Source: DAOVXM01 sp963746255 (GTDB lineage Bacteria; Chloroflexota; Anaerolineae; Anaerolineales; UBA4823). From it: DNA of 64,000 nucleotides. Within the stretch, counting starts at the first letter, position 1. The number at the start of each line of letters is the position of its first letter. The stretch is from the NCBI GenBank assembly GCA_963746255.1, contig CAVVAJ010000009.1, positions 124,001 through 188,000 on the forward strand. The letters are read 5' to 3'. Below the pieces are notes generated by a model, which worked only from the letters and a program-made list of their open reading frames with translations, was not told the DNA's origin and did no database searches. Both the position numbers and the translations under genes were made by a program. Of the stretch, positions 29,822 to 39,558 are shown in pieces.

Positions 29822-30049
29822 TCACCGGTTCATGATCCGCAGAACCACATTCAAGACAACGCTCAGAACGATCGAAAGTAGGATCATCGATACTATTGGG
29901 ATAATGCAGGTGTAGTTTTCACCCTCGTACTGAATATCCCCAGGTAACCGAAATAGGGGTATCCCCGCACGTCCCGCCAGATACACTGCACCACCCACCA
30001 GAAGGAAAAATAGCCCGATCCAAATCAACCCACGGCCAGCACCGATCAT
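29822..30049 (-). CDS. DUF2905 small membrane protein
   Basis: 75 residues with two membrane segments (~residues 7-25 and ~48-70) and the conserved GRAGIPLFRLPGDIQYEGENY between them, which identifies DUF2905. The function is unknown. It lies 45 bases after ruvB and 65 bases before queA on the same strand, a neighbourhood seen in other bacteria. Confidence 0.88.
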   Translation of the reverse strand: MIGAGRGLIWIGLFFLLVGGAVYLAGRAGIPLFRLPGDIQYEGENYTCIIPIVSMILLSIVLSVVLNVVLRIMNR

Positions 30050-30094
30050 AACTTTACATTAATCATGCGAGTTTAAGTAGAATTTATGACTGCA

Positions 30095-31123
30095 TCACTC
30101 AAACAAGCGCTGTTGATCTTCACGATTATAGGGGATACTGAGATGTTGGTACGCAAGCAAAGTCGCTGTTCGCCCCTGAGGAGTGCGGTCGATGAAACCA
30201 AGCTGCAGCAGATATGGTTCAACCACATCCATAATCGTGTCGGGTTCTTCGCTGATCGAAGCTGCAATCGTGCTCAGCCCAACCGGGCCACCGTTGTACT
30301 TGTCAATTATCGTGATCAACACTCGCCGATCCATCTCATCCAACCCCTGCTCATCCACTTCCAACAGGTCAAGTGCTTGCTGAGCTACATCGCGTGTGAT
30401 CACGCCATCCGCACGGACCTCCGTATAATCCCGCACCCGGCGCAGCATACGCAAGCCTACTCGTGGGGTACCGCGCCCCCGACGGGCGATCTCATCCACG
30501 CCACCATCTTGGACCGCGACACCCAACACACCAGCTGCCCGTCTGATAATATCCTGCATAGCATCCAAATCATAAAAATCAAGCCGGTAGACAGCGCCAA
30601 ACCTTGCCCGCAGGGGAGAAGTTATGAGGGCTAAACGGGTGGTTGCGCCGATAACTGTAAACCTGGGCAGCTTCAGGCGGATTGAACGTGCAGATGGTCC
30701 TTTGCCGATCACAATATCTAAAGCAAAATCCTCCATCGCTGGGTAGAGTACTTCTTCCACTACGCGTCCTAAACGGTGAACCTCATCAATAAAAAGCACA
30801 TCACCAGCACGCAGATTCGTTAGGATAGCAGCTAAATCCCCTGGGCGCTCAATTGCTGGACCCGCGGTCACCTTAATGTTTACTGACATCTCATTTGCCA
30901 GGATATGCGCCAAGCTGGTTTTACCAAGACCAGGTGGTCCATAGAACAAGACATGGTCAAGTGGTTCGGACCGCAGGCGCGCGGCATCGATGAGGATGGA
31001 CAAATTTTCCTTTACCCGTGTCTGACCGACCAAGTCAGCAAGCGTCTTCGGGCGCAGCGCCGGGTCAAGGCGATCATTTCCCTGCGGCTGCGGGGTGACA
31101 AGACGTTGTTCACCATTATCCAT
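30095..31123 (-). CDS. ruvB: Holliday junction branch-migration ATPase RuvB
   Basis: A 342-residue AAA+ helicase that drives branch migration with RuvA. It has the family opening [17 protein letters not shown], Walker [17 protein letters not shown], Walker [10 protein letters not shown], sensor 1 [20 protein letters not shown] and a C-terminal winged helix with [20 protein letters not shown]. The start is set at the ATG at 31123; the frame extends upstream to 31240, but the extra residues are not family-like. ruvA and ruvC are not in the window. Confidence 0.95.
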   Translation of the reverse strand: MDNGEQRLVTPQPQGNDRLDPALRPKTLADLVGQTRVKENLSILIDAARLRSEPLDHVLFYGPPGLGKTSLAHILANEMSVNIKVTAGPAIERPGDLAAILTNLRAGDVLFIDEVHRLGRVVEEVLYPAMEDFALDIVIGKGPSARSIRLKLPRFTVIGATTRLALITSPLRARFGAVYRLDFYDLDAMQDIIRRAAGVLGVAVQDGGVDEIARRGRGTPRVGLRMLRRVRDYTEVRADGVITRDVAQQALDLLEVDEQGLDEMDRRVLITIIDKYNGGPVGLSTIAASISEEPDTIMDVVEPYLLQLGFIDRTPQGRTATLLAYQHLSIPYNREDQQRLFE

Positions 31124-31130
31124 GTGCGAA

Positions 31131-31136
31131 ATTATA
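31131..31136 (-). promoter_or_regulatory. -10 element seven bases from the ruvB start
   Basis: TATAAT on the minus strand ends seven bases before the ATG at 31123, where no ribosome site exists. This suggests a leaderless mRNA. No clear -35 is seen. Confidence 0.4.
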
Positions 31137-31321
31137 ACCGCTCCCATGATGTGCGTATACCATCCATCAACCTCTTTACAGTCTTCATAGTTAGGGATAG
31201 GATTAAATGCAACAACGGAAGCAAGTATCAAGATTATCATATAGAATGTGACAACTGGAATTATTTCCGCTTACGTATCACGAATCGCTATGATCTAGTA
31301 ATGGAGGACAGGAGCGTATTG

Positions 31322-31948
31322 ATGCCAAACGTTTACCCATCTCCCCACCCGCTTGTTGCGCACAAACTCACTTTGCTGAGAGATATCAATACAAAGCCCA
31401 AAAATTTTCGCGAACTTGTACGCGAGATCGCTGCTCTATTAGCGTATGAAGCCACTTCTGACTTGGTGCTCCACCCAAGACCGGTCGAGACTCCGTTGGC
31501 TGAAACCGAAGGAAGAGAACTACAAGAAATTATCGGTTTGGTTCCCATCCTGCGAGCCGGATTAGGTATGGTAGAAGGGATTTGGAATTTAATGCCTTCT
31601 GCAGAAGTCTGGCATATCGGTTTGTACCGGGATGAACGTACACTAAAACCAGTGGAGTACTACAATAAATTGCCGGTGGAACCAACAGTATCAGTTTGCC
31701 TTATCGTCGACCCGATGTTAGCAACTGGGGGCTCCGCGGTAGCAACGGTTGATGTCTTGAAACGTTGGGGGGTAACAAGGATAAAATTCGTCGGTATACT
31801 CGGTGCTCCGGAAGGCATCGCCCTTATGCAGGAGAACCATCCAGAAGTCCCAATTCATTTAGCCGCGATCGACGAGCGTTTGAATGAAAAAGGCTACATT
31901 TTACCTGGTCTTGGAGACGCTGGTGATCGGCAGTTCGGTACGGGATAA
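31322..31948 (+). CDS. upp: Uracil phosphoribosyltransferase
   Basis: A 208-residue salvage enzyme that makes UMP from uracil and PRPP. It has [16 protein letters not shown] at the N-terminus, [12 protein letters not shown], the PRPP loop [11 protein letters not shown] and the uracil site [17 protein letters not shown] at the C-terminus. The start is ATG at 31322 with AGGAG nine bases upstream; the open frame extends much further back but overlaps ruvB antisense. It may work with the pyrimidine-nucleoside phosphorylase of this window. Confidence 0.95.
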   Translation: MPNVYPSPHPLVAHKLTLLRDINTKPKNFRELVREIAALLAYEATSDLVLHPRPVETPLAETEGRELQEIIGLVPILRAGLGMVEGIWNLMPSAEVWHIGLYRDERTLKPVEYYNKLPVEPTVSVCLIVDPMLATGGSAVATVDVLKRWGVTRIKFVGILGAPEGIALMQENHPEVPIHLAAIDERLNEKGYILPGLGDAGDRQFGTG

Positions 31949-31956
31949 CAAGAATA

Positions 31957-32577
31957 TTAGAGCAAAAAAGGGATAAACAGCTTCGTCCGCTCCTTATAAG
32001 CTTTGAAATCCGGGTATCTAGAAAGGGAGCGATCTTTTCTAAGCATATTTGGCACCCAAATAAATAGAACCCATGCCATCAGGATAGCTGTCGGAAGCCA
32101 ATGCAAAGCCAACAATACAAAACTGCCGTAAATGAGCAGTTCTCCAAAGTAATTCATATTCCTCGTTCTGGCCATTAATCCAGTAGTAATTAATCGCCCG
32201 GGAATTAACTTGAGGGAAATATATTTCTGCATATCAGAGGCGAAATGTAAGAAAACGCCCAATGCATAAATGCTAATGCAGATGGCCATGTACCAGGAAG
32301 CGTCCTGCACACCCTGCGAAGTAATTATCCACGGTGCCACCCAATATAAGCTCAACCCCAACCAGATCACCAACCCATATGCCCAACTGGTCCGCTGCTC
32401 CCACTGCTTATCAGGGTATATCTGGCTTTTCAAAACCCACAAGATGCCATAAGTGCCGTGTAAAGCCACATATACCCAGGCAGTGGTATTCTCCCATTGA
32501 TTGTACAAAGCGATCATGACGAAGACTATGACTCCAGTTACAGCTTTATTCGTATCGATGAAATATTTTTGCTTCAT
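31957..32577 (-). CDS. Membrane protein of the DUF1295/isoprenylcysteine-methyltransferase-like fold
   Basis: A 206-residue protein with six hydrophobic segments. The C-terminal third (RLITTGLMARTRNMNYFGELL and SRYPDFKAYKERTKLFIPF) follows the pattern of DUF1295 and steroid-5α-reductase or ICMT-like integral membrane enzymes, which bind SAM or NADPH near RN-NYFGE. The substrate is unknown. Its 3' end faces upp only eight bases away. Confidence 0.7.
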   Translation of the reverse strand: MKQKYFIDTNKAVTGVIVFVMIALYNQWENTTAWVYVALHGTYGILWVLKSQIYPDKQWEQRTSWAYGLVIWLGLSLYWVAPWIITSQGVQDASWYMAICISIYALGVFLHFASDMQKYISLKLIPGRLITTGLMARTRNMNYFGELLIYGSFVLLALHWLPTAILMAWVLFIWVPNMLRKDRSLSRYPDFKAYKERTKLFIPFLL

Positions 32578-32800
32578 AGTGCTTGCCTATCCAATAATCG
32601 GTAATTAGTGAGTAAGATTCATGGGTAATTCTAACCCATCACAGATTGGGAGGAGGATCCAGGGACAATACACCCATGCTAACGATTTTGAATGTGATTT
32701 GGATCATCGAAACATAGTAAAATGTAGACTGTTAATTACAACTAGCCAATCAATCCTATAACCCGATCTAGTTAATCTACATAGAGACGATAGATTCCCC

Positions 32801-35023
32801 ATGACGATCACGAAAATCAGCCGCTACGAAATCAAATCCGAACTCGGTCGTGGAGGTATGGCAACTGTTTACCACGCTTATGATCCAAACTTTGAGCGTG
32901 ATGTCGCCATAAAAGTACTGCCGCAAGCTATGCTGCATGATCCCCAATTCCGCGTGCGTTTCGAACGCGAGGCAAAGATGATCGCCCTGCTCGAACACCC
33001 AGCCATCGTGCCGGTATACGATTTTGGCGAACAAGATGGCCAACCATACATCGTCATGCGCTATATGGCTGGACGCTCACTCGCTGACCAACTTAAACAA
33101 GGGCCGATGTCTATGGCAGATACGGCTCGAATTATCTCACGTCTTGCGCCGGCCTTAGACGCAGCGCATGCAAGGGGCATTATTCACCGCGACCTAAAAC
33201 CTGGAAATGTGCTCTTCGATCAATATGGGAATTCCTTCCTTTCGGATTTTGGAATTGCCCGTCTTACCCAGCAGGGTGCTGCAACTTTAACTGGTACCGC
33301 TATTGTCGGAACTCCCGCTTACATGAGTCCTGAACAAGTGCGCGGTGATAAGGAAATTGATGGGCGCAGTGATATATATGCATTGGGGATATTGGTATAC
33401 CAGACGCTGACCGGTAAACAACCCTACCGGGGAGATACGATGGCGAAAGTCATGATGATGCACGTACTCGATCCAGTTCCCAACGTGCTTGATGAGCGTA
33501 GTGACCTACCGCCAGGCGTAGTCCGTGTCATGGAAAAAGCACTTGCAAAAGATCCAGATGAGCGCTATTCAACTTCAGAGGAATTTGCAGAGGCTTTAGA
33601 AGGTGTTGTTGACGGACGTACGCGCGAATTCGCCCCCATCCAGGTGACAGATGACCAAACTATCGTGGCAGGGAAAACGGTGGTACCCCAGCCTGCTACA
33701 CGTATTGCTGACGGAGAGTCTGCCGGAACACTGGTTGCTTCACCAGAGACCATTACGGGAACTGCACCAGAATTGGAGACTAAGAAACGCAATTGGTTGA
33801 TGATCGCGGTGCCGTTAGTCGCAATTGTTGGGATCGTTGCAGTTGGACTGCTTGCATTCTCTGGGTACCGGGGTAACGGCCCGCTGGCGATGTTAGTTCC
33901 CGACACAGCGACGCCAACTGCAACTTTGTCACCTACACCAGTTCCTGCAACATCAACCCCCACCCTAGCGCAAACGAAAAACATACCGATTGCACTGCCA
34001 GTTACTTCAACCCCTGCCCCAACCGAGACGCCGCTCCCCGCTCCTACTGATACCCCAACTTCCACACCAGAACCCAGCATTCCCATAATCGGTGGAGCAG
34101 ACAAAGTGGCCTATCTTAATAGTGGTGATATATGGGTAGCTAATTTGGATGGCAGTGACTTAAAGCAGCTAACTGAGGATGGCGCCCAAAAAAGCAATCT
34201 ACAGTGGACACCTGACGGAGATTATGTTAAATATATCGTTGGCAAGTGCGTCCAAACAGTGCGGCTTGAAGACGGACGCATCGATATCATCACCTGTTTT
34301 AATTTTGTAGACAGTTTCAAAGCGTTTGAGATCTCACTGGATGGTGAACGGGTAGCTATCAGCCTAGACAACCAGCTATATATCGTGCCATATGACTTAG
34401 AAGCACTCGCCGAGGTTTCAATCCGGACTGACTTAACCGAGATTGCAGAATGCAAAGACTTTGCACCGTACGGAAAAAACTTCGTGGTTGGTGCGCGATG
34501 GTCAAATGATGGAACGATCCTCGCAGCGAATCTCTTGGCCAACGTCGGTACAGGTCAGCAAGGGAATATTGTTCAGCTGATCCCAATCGATCGCTGCATA
34601 CCTAATCCCCGGGCTCTGGACAATTTCCCACCGCCCCGATTTAAGATGGACGGGTATGATAATAATCCGCTTATCCAAAACTACGACTACGACGGTATCT
34701 CCCTATTTGCGCTCAACAGCAATGTGCGCAATAACGGATTCGGAAATTTGTATCTATACAATACAGAACTGCACAAAGCCAATGAGAAAGTAAACCCGAT
34801 TGATGATACGTGCTGCTACCGAGATCCTCATTGGAGCCCGGACGGCAACCACTTGATCCTGGCCTACCAGGATTACCTTGGCGGTGCGAACAGCGAAACC
34901 TTGCTCTACCTAATCCCAGTTGGGTCAATCGGAACCGGTGCACAGTATGAACCATTACCCCTTCCAGCCATAACCGACCCGCGCGAGAGACCCTACCCGA
35001 TATTAAGACCCGCAAGACAATAA
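32801..35023 (+). CDS. Membrane Ser/Thr protein kinase with extracellular PD40/TolB-like sensor
   Basis: 740 residues. Residues 8-270 are a Hanks-type kinase: glycine loop ELGRGGMATVYHA, K38 in VAIKV, catalytic HRD131LKPGN, D149FG and GTPAYMSPEQ. A membrane segment follows at ~330-352, then a Thr/Pro-rich linker (~365-425) and an outside domain with WD40-like PD40 repeats (SGDIWVANLDGSDLKQLTEDG, PHWSPDGNHLILAY). The architecture implies an external signal controlling cytoplasmic phosphorylation. The FHA proteins at 51634-52895 are plausible partners, although they are distant. The ATG at 32801 has no strong ribosome site. The kinase lacks PASTA repeats. Confidence 0.92.
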   Translation: MTITKISRYEIKSELGRGGMATVYHAYDPNFERDVAIKVLPQAMLHDPQFRVRFEREAKMIALLEHPAIVPVYDFGEQDGQPYIVMRYMAGRSLADQLKQGPMSMADTARIISRLAPALDAAHARGIIHRDLKPGNVLFDQYGNSFLSDFGIARLTQQGAATLTGTAIVGTPAYMSPEQVRGDKEIDGRSDIYALGILVYQTLTGKQPYRGDTMAKVMMMHVLDPVPNVLDERSDLPPGVVRVMEKALAKDPDERYSTSEEFAEALEGVVDGRTREFAPIQVTDDQTIVAGKTVVPQPATRIADGESAGTLVASPETITGTAPELETKKRNWLMIAVPLVAIVGIVAVGLLAFSGYRGNGPLAMLVPDTATPTATLSPTPVPATSTPTLAQTKNIPIALPVTSTPAPTETPLPAPTDTPTSTPEPSIPIIGGADKVAYLNSGDIWVANLDGSDLKQLTEDGAQKSNLQWTPDGDYVKYIVGKCVQTVRLEDGRIDIITCFNFVDSFKAFEISLDGERVAISLDNQLYIVPYDLEALAEVSIRTDLTEIAECKDFAPYGKNFVVGARWSNDGTILAANLLANVGTGQQGNIVQLIPIDRCIPNPRALDNFPPPRFKMDGYDNNPLIQNYDYDGISLFALNSNVRNNGFGNLYLYNTELHKANEKVNPIDDTCCYRDPHWSPDGNHLILAYQDYLGGANSETLLYLIPVGSIGTGAQYEPLPLPAITDPRERPYPILRPARQ

Positions 35024-35027
35024 GTGC

Positions 35028-35062
35028 ACTTCTCTAATCCCAGGTTGAGATCAGAGAGAAGT
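35028..35062 (+). terminator. Hairpin after the kinase gene
   Basis: An 8-bp stem (35028-35035 with 35055-35062) starts just behind the kinase stop. It lacks a T tract, so it may slow decay of the mRNA and not end it. Confidence 0.35.
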
Positions 35063-35128
35063 AAAGGGGTAAGTCGAGTATAGTACCGCCAGGACAAATA
35101 ACCCCAATCTGGAGAAGGAGAAATCACA

Positions 35129-36256
35129 ATGACCCAACGTGACCCGATATTATTCCCACATTTAGATGTCCCGCCGCGCCTGCTGCTTGGCCCCGGGCCA
35201 AGCCAGGTAGATCCGCGCGTTCTGCAGGTGATGGGCACGCCGCTGCTCGGTCATCTGGATCCAAGCTTTCTTGAGATTATGAATAGCACCCAAGATTTAC
35301 TGCGCTACGTATTTGAAACCGAGAATCAGCTCACGATTCCCATATCAGGAACCGGTACTGCCGCGATGGAAACTGCCGTTGCGAATATGGTAGAGCCTGG
35401 TGATTCTGTAATCGTTTGCATAAATGGTTATTTTGGAATGCGGATCGCAGATATGGCCGCCAGATACGGCGCAGAAGTACGGACACTATCACGGCCGTGG
35501 GGAGAAGCTTTTACCGCAGACGAAATCGCCGAAGCAATGGAAACCCAACCCGCAAAGATCGTTGCGATCGTCCAAGCCGAGACATCTACTGGTGTATTAC
35601 AGCCCTTACAAGAAACCGCACAAGTTGTCCATCAGAGAGATGGTTTGCTGTTGGTCGATGCAGTCACCTCGCTCGGTGGTGTCCCGGTTAGTGTCGACGA
35701 AACCGGTATCGATATCTGCTACAGCGGATCCCAGAAATGTTTGGGCTGCCCGCCCGGCATCGGCCCAGTGACCTTGGGAGCAAGAGCTGTCAGCGTGTTG
35801 AATTCGCGGCAAACACAAATACCCAATTTCTACCTCGACCTCACACTGTTGAGCAAATACTGGGGTGAAGAACGCAGTTATCACCATACCGCCCCCATAA
35901 CATCTAATTACGCCATCTACGAAGGATTGCGCATCGTCGCCGAAGAGGGATTGAAAAATCGCTGGCAGCGCCACCGCCAGAATGCTGAATTACTTTGGGA
36001 TGGGTTGGAAGAGTTGGGGTTGACGCTTCACGTGCCGGTTGAGTATCGTTTGCCGACACTCACAACTGTACACATTCCCGATGGGGTATCAGATCCACAT
36101 ATCCGCTCGAAATTGCTGAGTGATTACAATATCGAGATTGGGGGTGGTTTGGGAGAGCTGAAAGGTAAAGTCTGGCGCATCGGCTTGATGGGCTATTCCT
36201 CACGGCCCGAGAATGTGCTGCTGCTGCTAGCCGCGTTGGAGCGTTTGTTGAAATAG
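35129..36256 (+). CDS. Class V aminotransferase, alanine-glyoxylate/serine-pyruvate type
   Basis: A 375-residue PLP enzyme with the family opening LLLGPGPSQVDPRVLQVM, ISGTGTAAMETAVAN, the aspartate motif LLLVDAVTSLGG and the PLP lysine in SGSQKCLGCPPG. Relatives move amino groups between alanine or serine and glyoxylate or pyruvate, for glycine and serine metabolism. It has a good GGAGAAGGAG site before the ATG. A link to glycine formed by the demethylases is possible but unproven. A clear terminator follows. Confidence 0.9.
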   Translation: MTQRDPILFPHLDVPPRLLLGPGPSQVDPRVLQVMGTPLLGHLDPSFLEIMNSTQDLLRYVFETENQLTIPISGTGTAAMETAVANMVEPGDSVIVCINGYFGMRIADMAARYGAEVRTLSRPWGEAFTADEIAEAMETQPAKIVAIVQAETSTGVLQPLQETAQVVHQRDGLLLVDAVTSLGGVPVSVDETGIDICYSGSQKCLGCPPGIGPVTLGARAVSVLNSRQTQIPNFYLDLTLLSKYWGEERSYHHTAPITSNYAIYEGLRIVAEEGLKNRWQRHRQNAELLWDGLEELGLTLHVPVEYRLPTLTTVHIPDGVSDPHIRSKLLSDYNIEIGGGLGELKGKVWRIGLMGYSSRPENVLLLLAALERLLK

Positions 36257-36288
36257 CGGAACTTTCTCCATAATTTGCATTCGCACGA

Positions 36289-36340
36289 ACAGGCTTTCAG
36301 TCGTTAATCAAGTAATAATTGAAAGCTTGTCTTTTATTTC
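36289..36340 (+). terminator. Rho-independent terminator after the class V aminotransferase
   Basis: An 11-bp stem with one G-T pair (36289-36299 with 36320-36330) and a 20-base loop is followed by CTTTTATTTC, 33 bases past the stop codon. Confidence 0.7.
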
Positions 36341-36514
36341 TATTGGACAACATTCAGTGGGGGGATTCGCCTAACTTGCTCCTCTCAGATTTCGCAATTG
36401 AAATCAGCCACTGTTTATCCGTGGTTGTTCAATCCAGTAATTATGAAGAGCAAACCAAGGGATGATTAATCATGTAAAATCACCGTTAGCCCTAAGTTTC
36501 CCGGACCAGCATCT

Positions 36515-37375
36515 ATGATCGATTTACCCATTGAGGTTATCCAAGCCTATCGACAGAAGACATTCCGGACACTGCCTGGATTAAGAATCCACACTATAGA
36601 AGAAGCTATTGAATATGTGTCCGAGCGGGGGTTCATTTTCTTTTGGCCAATCAAGGATATCACTATGCCAAGCCTGTGGACTGCAGTTGCAGGAGATCGG
36701 CCGGTGGCAAATGAGCATGACGACCCCGGACATATCACCTGGGGTTGGAAGGATTCACTCCTGGGTAAGGATAACTGGTACTACGCCAAAATTCTGCGGA
36801 GGAAAGCAACTATGATCGCCATGGATCTTGTCCCTAGTTTCTACGCCTTATCTGAAAATTACGGTGCTCCTGAAGAAGATTACTTGACGATTTACGAACA
36901 AGGCCGGATGACTAGAGAGACGAAGCAAGTATATGAAGTGATCATTGAGAAGGGACCGATCGATACTGTCGCTCTCCGTAAAGAAGCCCACCTTGCCAGT
37001 CAGGCGAGCGATTCATCCTTTACTCGTGCCCTAGCTGACCTGCAGGCAGATTTTAAAATCGTCCCAGTAGCGGTTACAAAATCAGGCGCCTGGCGTTATG
37101 CTTTTGCATACGATCTCCTCCCCCGACAGTATCCTCAAATACCAGAAAAAGCACGGCAAATCACCGAACATAAAGCCCGCCAGCAAATCACTGCCGCATA
37201 CTTCAAATCAATTGGCGCGGCGCAGCTTAAAGATGTAAAACAACTGTTTCGCTGGACCACGAAAAACTCCCTCCAGACCATTGAAAACTTGATTGCCGCC
37301 GGAGGGCTGACGGCGAACGTACTATTAGCTGGTTTTCCAGGTGAATGGTACGCCCTACCATCATTGATCAGCTGA
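36515..37375 (+). CDS. AlkZ/YcaQ-related winged-helix protein
   Basis: A 286-residue protein. The sequence W-WKDSLLGKDNWYYAKIL (~75-95), the helix-turn-helix-like LRKEAHLASQASDSSFTRALADLQ (~154-178) and a C-terminal winged-helix segment resemble the HTH_42 family of AlkZ/YcaQ crosslink-repair DNA glycosylases. The catalytic QxQ of true AlkZ was not found, so it is better seen as a related protein of unknown activity. It has no good ribosome site and a GTAAAAT element about 34 bases before the ATG. Confidence 0.6.
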   Translation: MIDLPIEVIQAYRQKTFRTLPGLRIHTIEEAIEYVSERGFIFFWPIKDITMPSLWTAVAGDRPVANEHDDPGHITWGWKDSLLGKDNWYYAKILRRKATMIAMDLVPSFYALSENYGAPEEDYLTIYEQGRMTRETKQVYEVIIEKGPIDTVALRKEAHLASQASDSSFTRALADLQADFKIVPVAVTKSGAWRYAFAYDLLPRQYPQIPEKARQITEHKARQQITAAYFKSIGAAQLKDVKQLFRWTTKNSLQTIENLIAAGGLTANVLLAGFPGEWYALPSLIS

Positions 37376-37461
37376 TCAAAATCACCCTGGGCACCATATG
37401 GGAATCGCCTGTAAATGGTAGAGAAGCTTCGAACAGAATCCAGCAGTGACAGCAATGAGAG

Positions 37462-38274
37462 GTGACCGAGTTGACAAACAACCAGCATCTTGAAAAAACA
37501 GCGCTGATAACGGGCGCCTCAAGCGGTATCGGGGCTGCGTTCGCACGCAAGCTCGCCCAAGAGGGGTACAACCTTGTTCTCGTAGCCCGTCGTGAACAGC
37601 GGTTATTAGACATGAAAGTTAACATAGAAGAAATGCATGGCATCCATGTCCATTACATTACTGCTGACCTGTCAAAAGAAGCTGACGCAGTAAATGTAGA
37701 AAATTATATTCGTGCGCGTGAGCCACTCGATTTGCTGGTTAATAACGCGGGTTTTAGTGTATCGGGGGAATTCTCTGCGATTGACATAGAGGATCATTTG
37801 GCTATGATCAATGTACATGTGATCGCCAGCGTTCGATTCTCGCATGCAGCCATCGCTGCGATGAAAAAAGCCACCCGTGGTGCGATCATCAATGTCTCAT
37901 CGATGGCTGCATTGCTTCCGCTTCGCAATGTCACCTACAGCGCCACAAAAGCTTACTTGGTGACTTTCTCAAAGGCGCTTCAAAACGAACTAGCTGGCTC
38001 TGGTGTAACTGTGCAAGCACTTTGCCCAGGCTTTACATACTCCGAATTTCACGATAACAGGCAAAGAGTGGGCTTCCGGCGCAGTGATATCCCCAGATTT
38101 CTTTGGGGAGAAGCCGATGCTGTCGTGGAAGCATCATTGAGTGCATTGCCTAAGGGTAAATTAATCGTGATTCCTGGGGCGATCAACCGGATTCTGGTAG
38201 GTATTGGCACGAATGGGATCACCGGACCGATAATCCGTACGGCATCTCGGATGATAACAAAGCGTAAGCACTGA
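37462..38274 (+). CDS. Short-chain dehydrogenase/reductase
   Basis: A 270-residue classical SDR with the cofactor motif TGASSGIGAAFA, LLVNNAGF, catalytic serine in NVSSMA and the YSATK pair. An arginine pair after strand 2 (LVARREQR) favours NADPH. The substrate is unknown. The start may be GTG at 37462 or TTG at 37471; GAGAGG is eight bases before the TTG, which favours the shorter form. Confidence 0.9.
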   Translation: MTELTNNQHLEKTALITGASSGIGAAFARKLAQEGYNLVLVARREQRLLDMKVNIEEMHGIHVHYITADLSKEADAVNVENYIRAREPLDLLVNNAGFSVSGEFSAIDIEDHLAMINVHVIASVRFSHAAIAAMKKATRGAIINVSSMAALLPLRNVTYSATKAYLVTFSKALQNELAGSGVTVQALCPGFTYSEFHDNRQRVGFRRSDIPRFLWGEADAVVEASLSALPKGKLIVIPGAINRILVGIGTNGITGPIIRTASRMITKRKH

Positions 38275-38294
38275 CTTAACAAAGCCAATATATA

Positions 38295-38311
38295 TTCCAC
38301 TCTGCGTGGAA
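38295..38311 (+). terminator. Weak hairpin after the SDR gene
   Basis: TTCCAC and GTGGAA pair around TCTGC, about 20 bases past the stop, with TTTTTA about nine bases later. The stem is short. Confidence 0.35.
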
Positions 38312-38490
38312 GGTACCAGTTTTTATACCTTTGCGCTATCGACGTGAGTTATATGTAATAATATAGACAGTGACTGTCGCTGCCGCCGTCCGATGCTATA
38401 GGAAGCTCGAAAAGTTCCGCTCCATCCCTGCCCTGCTGCCTGAGAAACAAAAAATATAGGAATGACCCAGGATTTGATAAGGAGGATAAC

Positions 38491-39519
38491 ATGTCAAGTA
38501 TCCCAACATCCCACGAGCGGATCATTACAATTGAGCGCCATATCCTGCAAGAACAAGAAGGGCATCCTGACGCGACCGGAGTTCTGACCTATTTGCTTTA
38601 CGACATTGCGCTTGCCGGTAAATTTATTGCCAGCAACACTACACGCGCCGGTTTGGCGGAGATCTTGGGCAGCACCGATGATTTTAATATCCAGGGCGAG
38701 CAGGTTATGAAATTAGACCGTTTAGCAGATCAAGCTTTCTACCGGCTAAACGATCATACCGGCAGGCTAGCGGTATTAGCGTCCGAGGAGCATGAGAATA
38801 TACTTCCTATTCCGGATAAATATCCAACCGGGAAGTATGTATTGCTGTTTGACCCGTTGGATGGGTCTTCGAATATCGACTACAACGCCTCAATCGGCAC
38901 GATTTTTTCCATCTACCATCGTAAAACCCAAACTGGTCGAGGGAGTATTGAGGATTGCTTACAGCCCGGACGCGACCTCATTGCCGCAGGTTATCTTTTA
39001 TATAGCGTAAGCACCATGCTGGTCTATACCACGGGGGCAGGTGTGCAAGGATTTACGCTCGACCCAAGCATCGGTGAATTCCTGCTCTCCCACCCAAATA
39101 TACAAATTCCCGAACAAGCCAGCTACTTCAGTGTCAATCAAGGCAACACGAAGTACTGGGGCCAAGGTGTTACACGCTTTACAGAATATTTGTGTGGAGT
39201 AACAGATGAACGGCACCCGATTTCAGGGAGGTATATTGGCTCCTTAGTAGGGGATTTTCACCGCAACCTGCTTGCTGGGGGAATCTTCTATTACCCCGCT
39301 GATAGGAAAGACCCCAAAATGCCATCAGGCAAGCTCAGGTTGTTATACGAAGCGGCACCACTAGCTTTCATCGCCAGTCAGGCTGGAGGATACGCGTCAA
39401 ATGGGAATATGAACATTCTTGAGATCCAACCGGAAACGCTTCACCAACGTACCCCGCTCTTCATCGGCAACCGCGACTTAGTGGAGAAAGCAGAGCATTA
39501 CATTCGAAAATACGGATAA
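38491..39519 (+). CDS. fbp: Fructose-1,6-bisphosphatase class I
   Basis: A 342-residue gluconeogenic phosphatase. The metal-site motif is [19 protein letters not shown] (D121, D124), with the upstream acidic pair E99-E100, and the sugar-phosphate site [21 protein letters not shown] near the C-terminus. The start has a strong AAGGAGG. The gene ends 40 bases before the Lon-like gene and may be co-transcribed with it. Confidence 0.95.
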   Translation: MSSIPTSHERIITIERHILQEQEGHPDATGVLTYLLYDIALAGKFIASNTTRAGLAEILGSTDDFNIQGEQVMKLDRLADQAFYRLNDHTGRLAVLASEEHENILPIPDKYPTGKYVLLFDPLDGSSNIDYNASIGTIFSIYHRKTQTGRGSIEDCLQPGRDLIAAGYLLYSVSTMLVYTTGAGVQGFTLDPSIGEFLLSHPNIQIPEQASYFSVNQGNTKYWGQGVTRFTEYLCGVTDERHPISGRYIGSLVGDFHRNLLAGGIFYYPADRKDPKMPSGKLRLLYEAAPLAFIASQAGGYASNGNMNILEIQPETLHQRTPLFIGNRDLVEKAEHYIRKYG

Positions 39520-39558
39520 GTTGGTCGTGCTTTTCAAGCGTCCATGGAAGGGGACAGC

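Noticed and set aside
30905..31321. Long N-terminal extension of upp
   Set aside because: The frame is antisense to ruvB, and the family-like sequence starts at the ATG at 31322 behind an AGGAG site.
33565..34104. 179-codon minus-strand frame opposite the kinase linker
   Set aside because: It is the antisense of the Thr/Pro-rich coding repeat, which yields long open frames rich in Gly and Val by composition.
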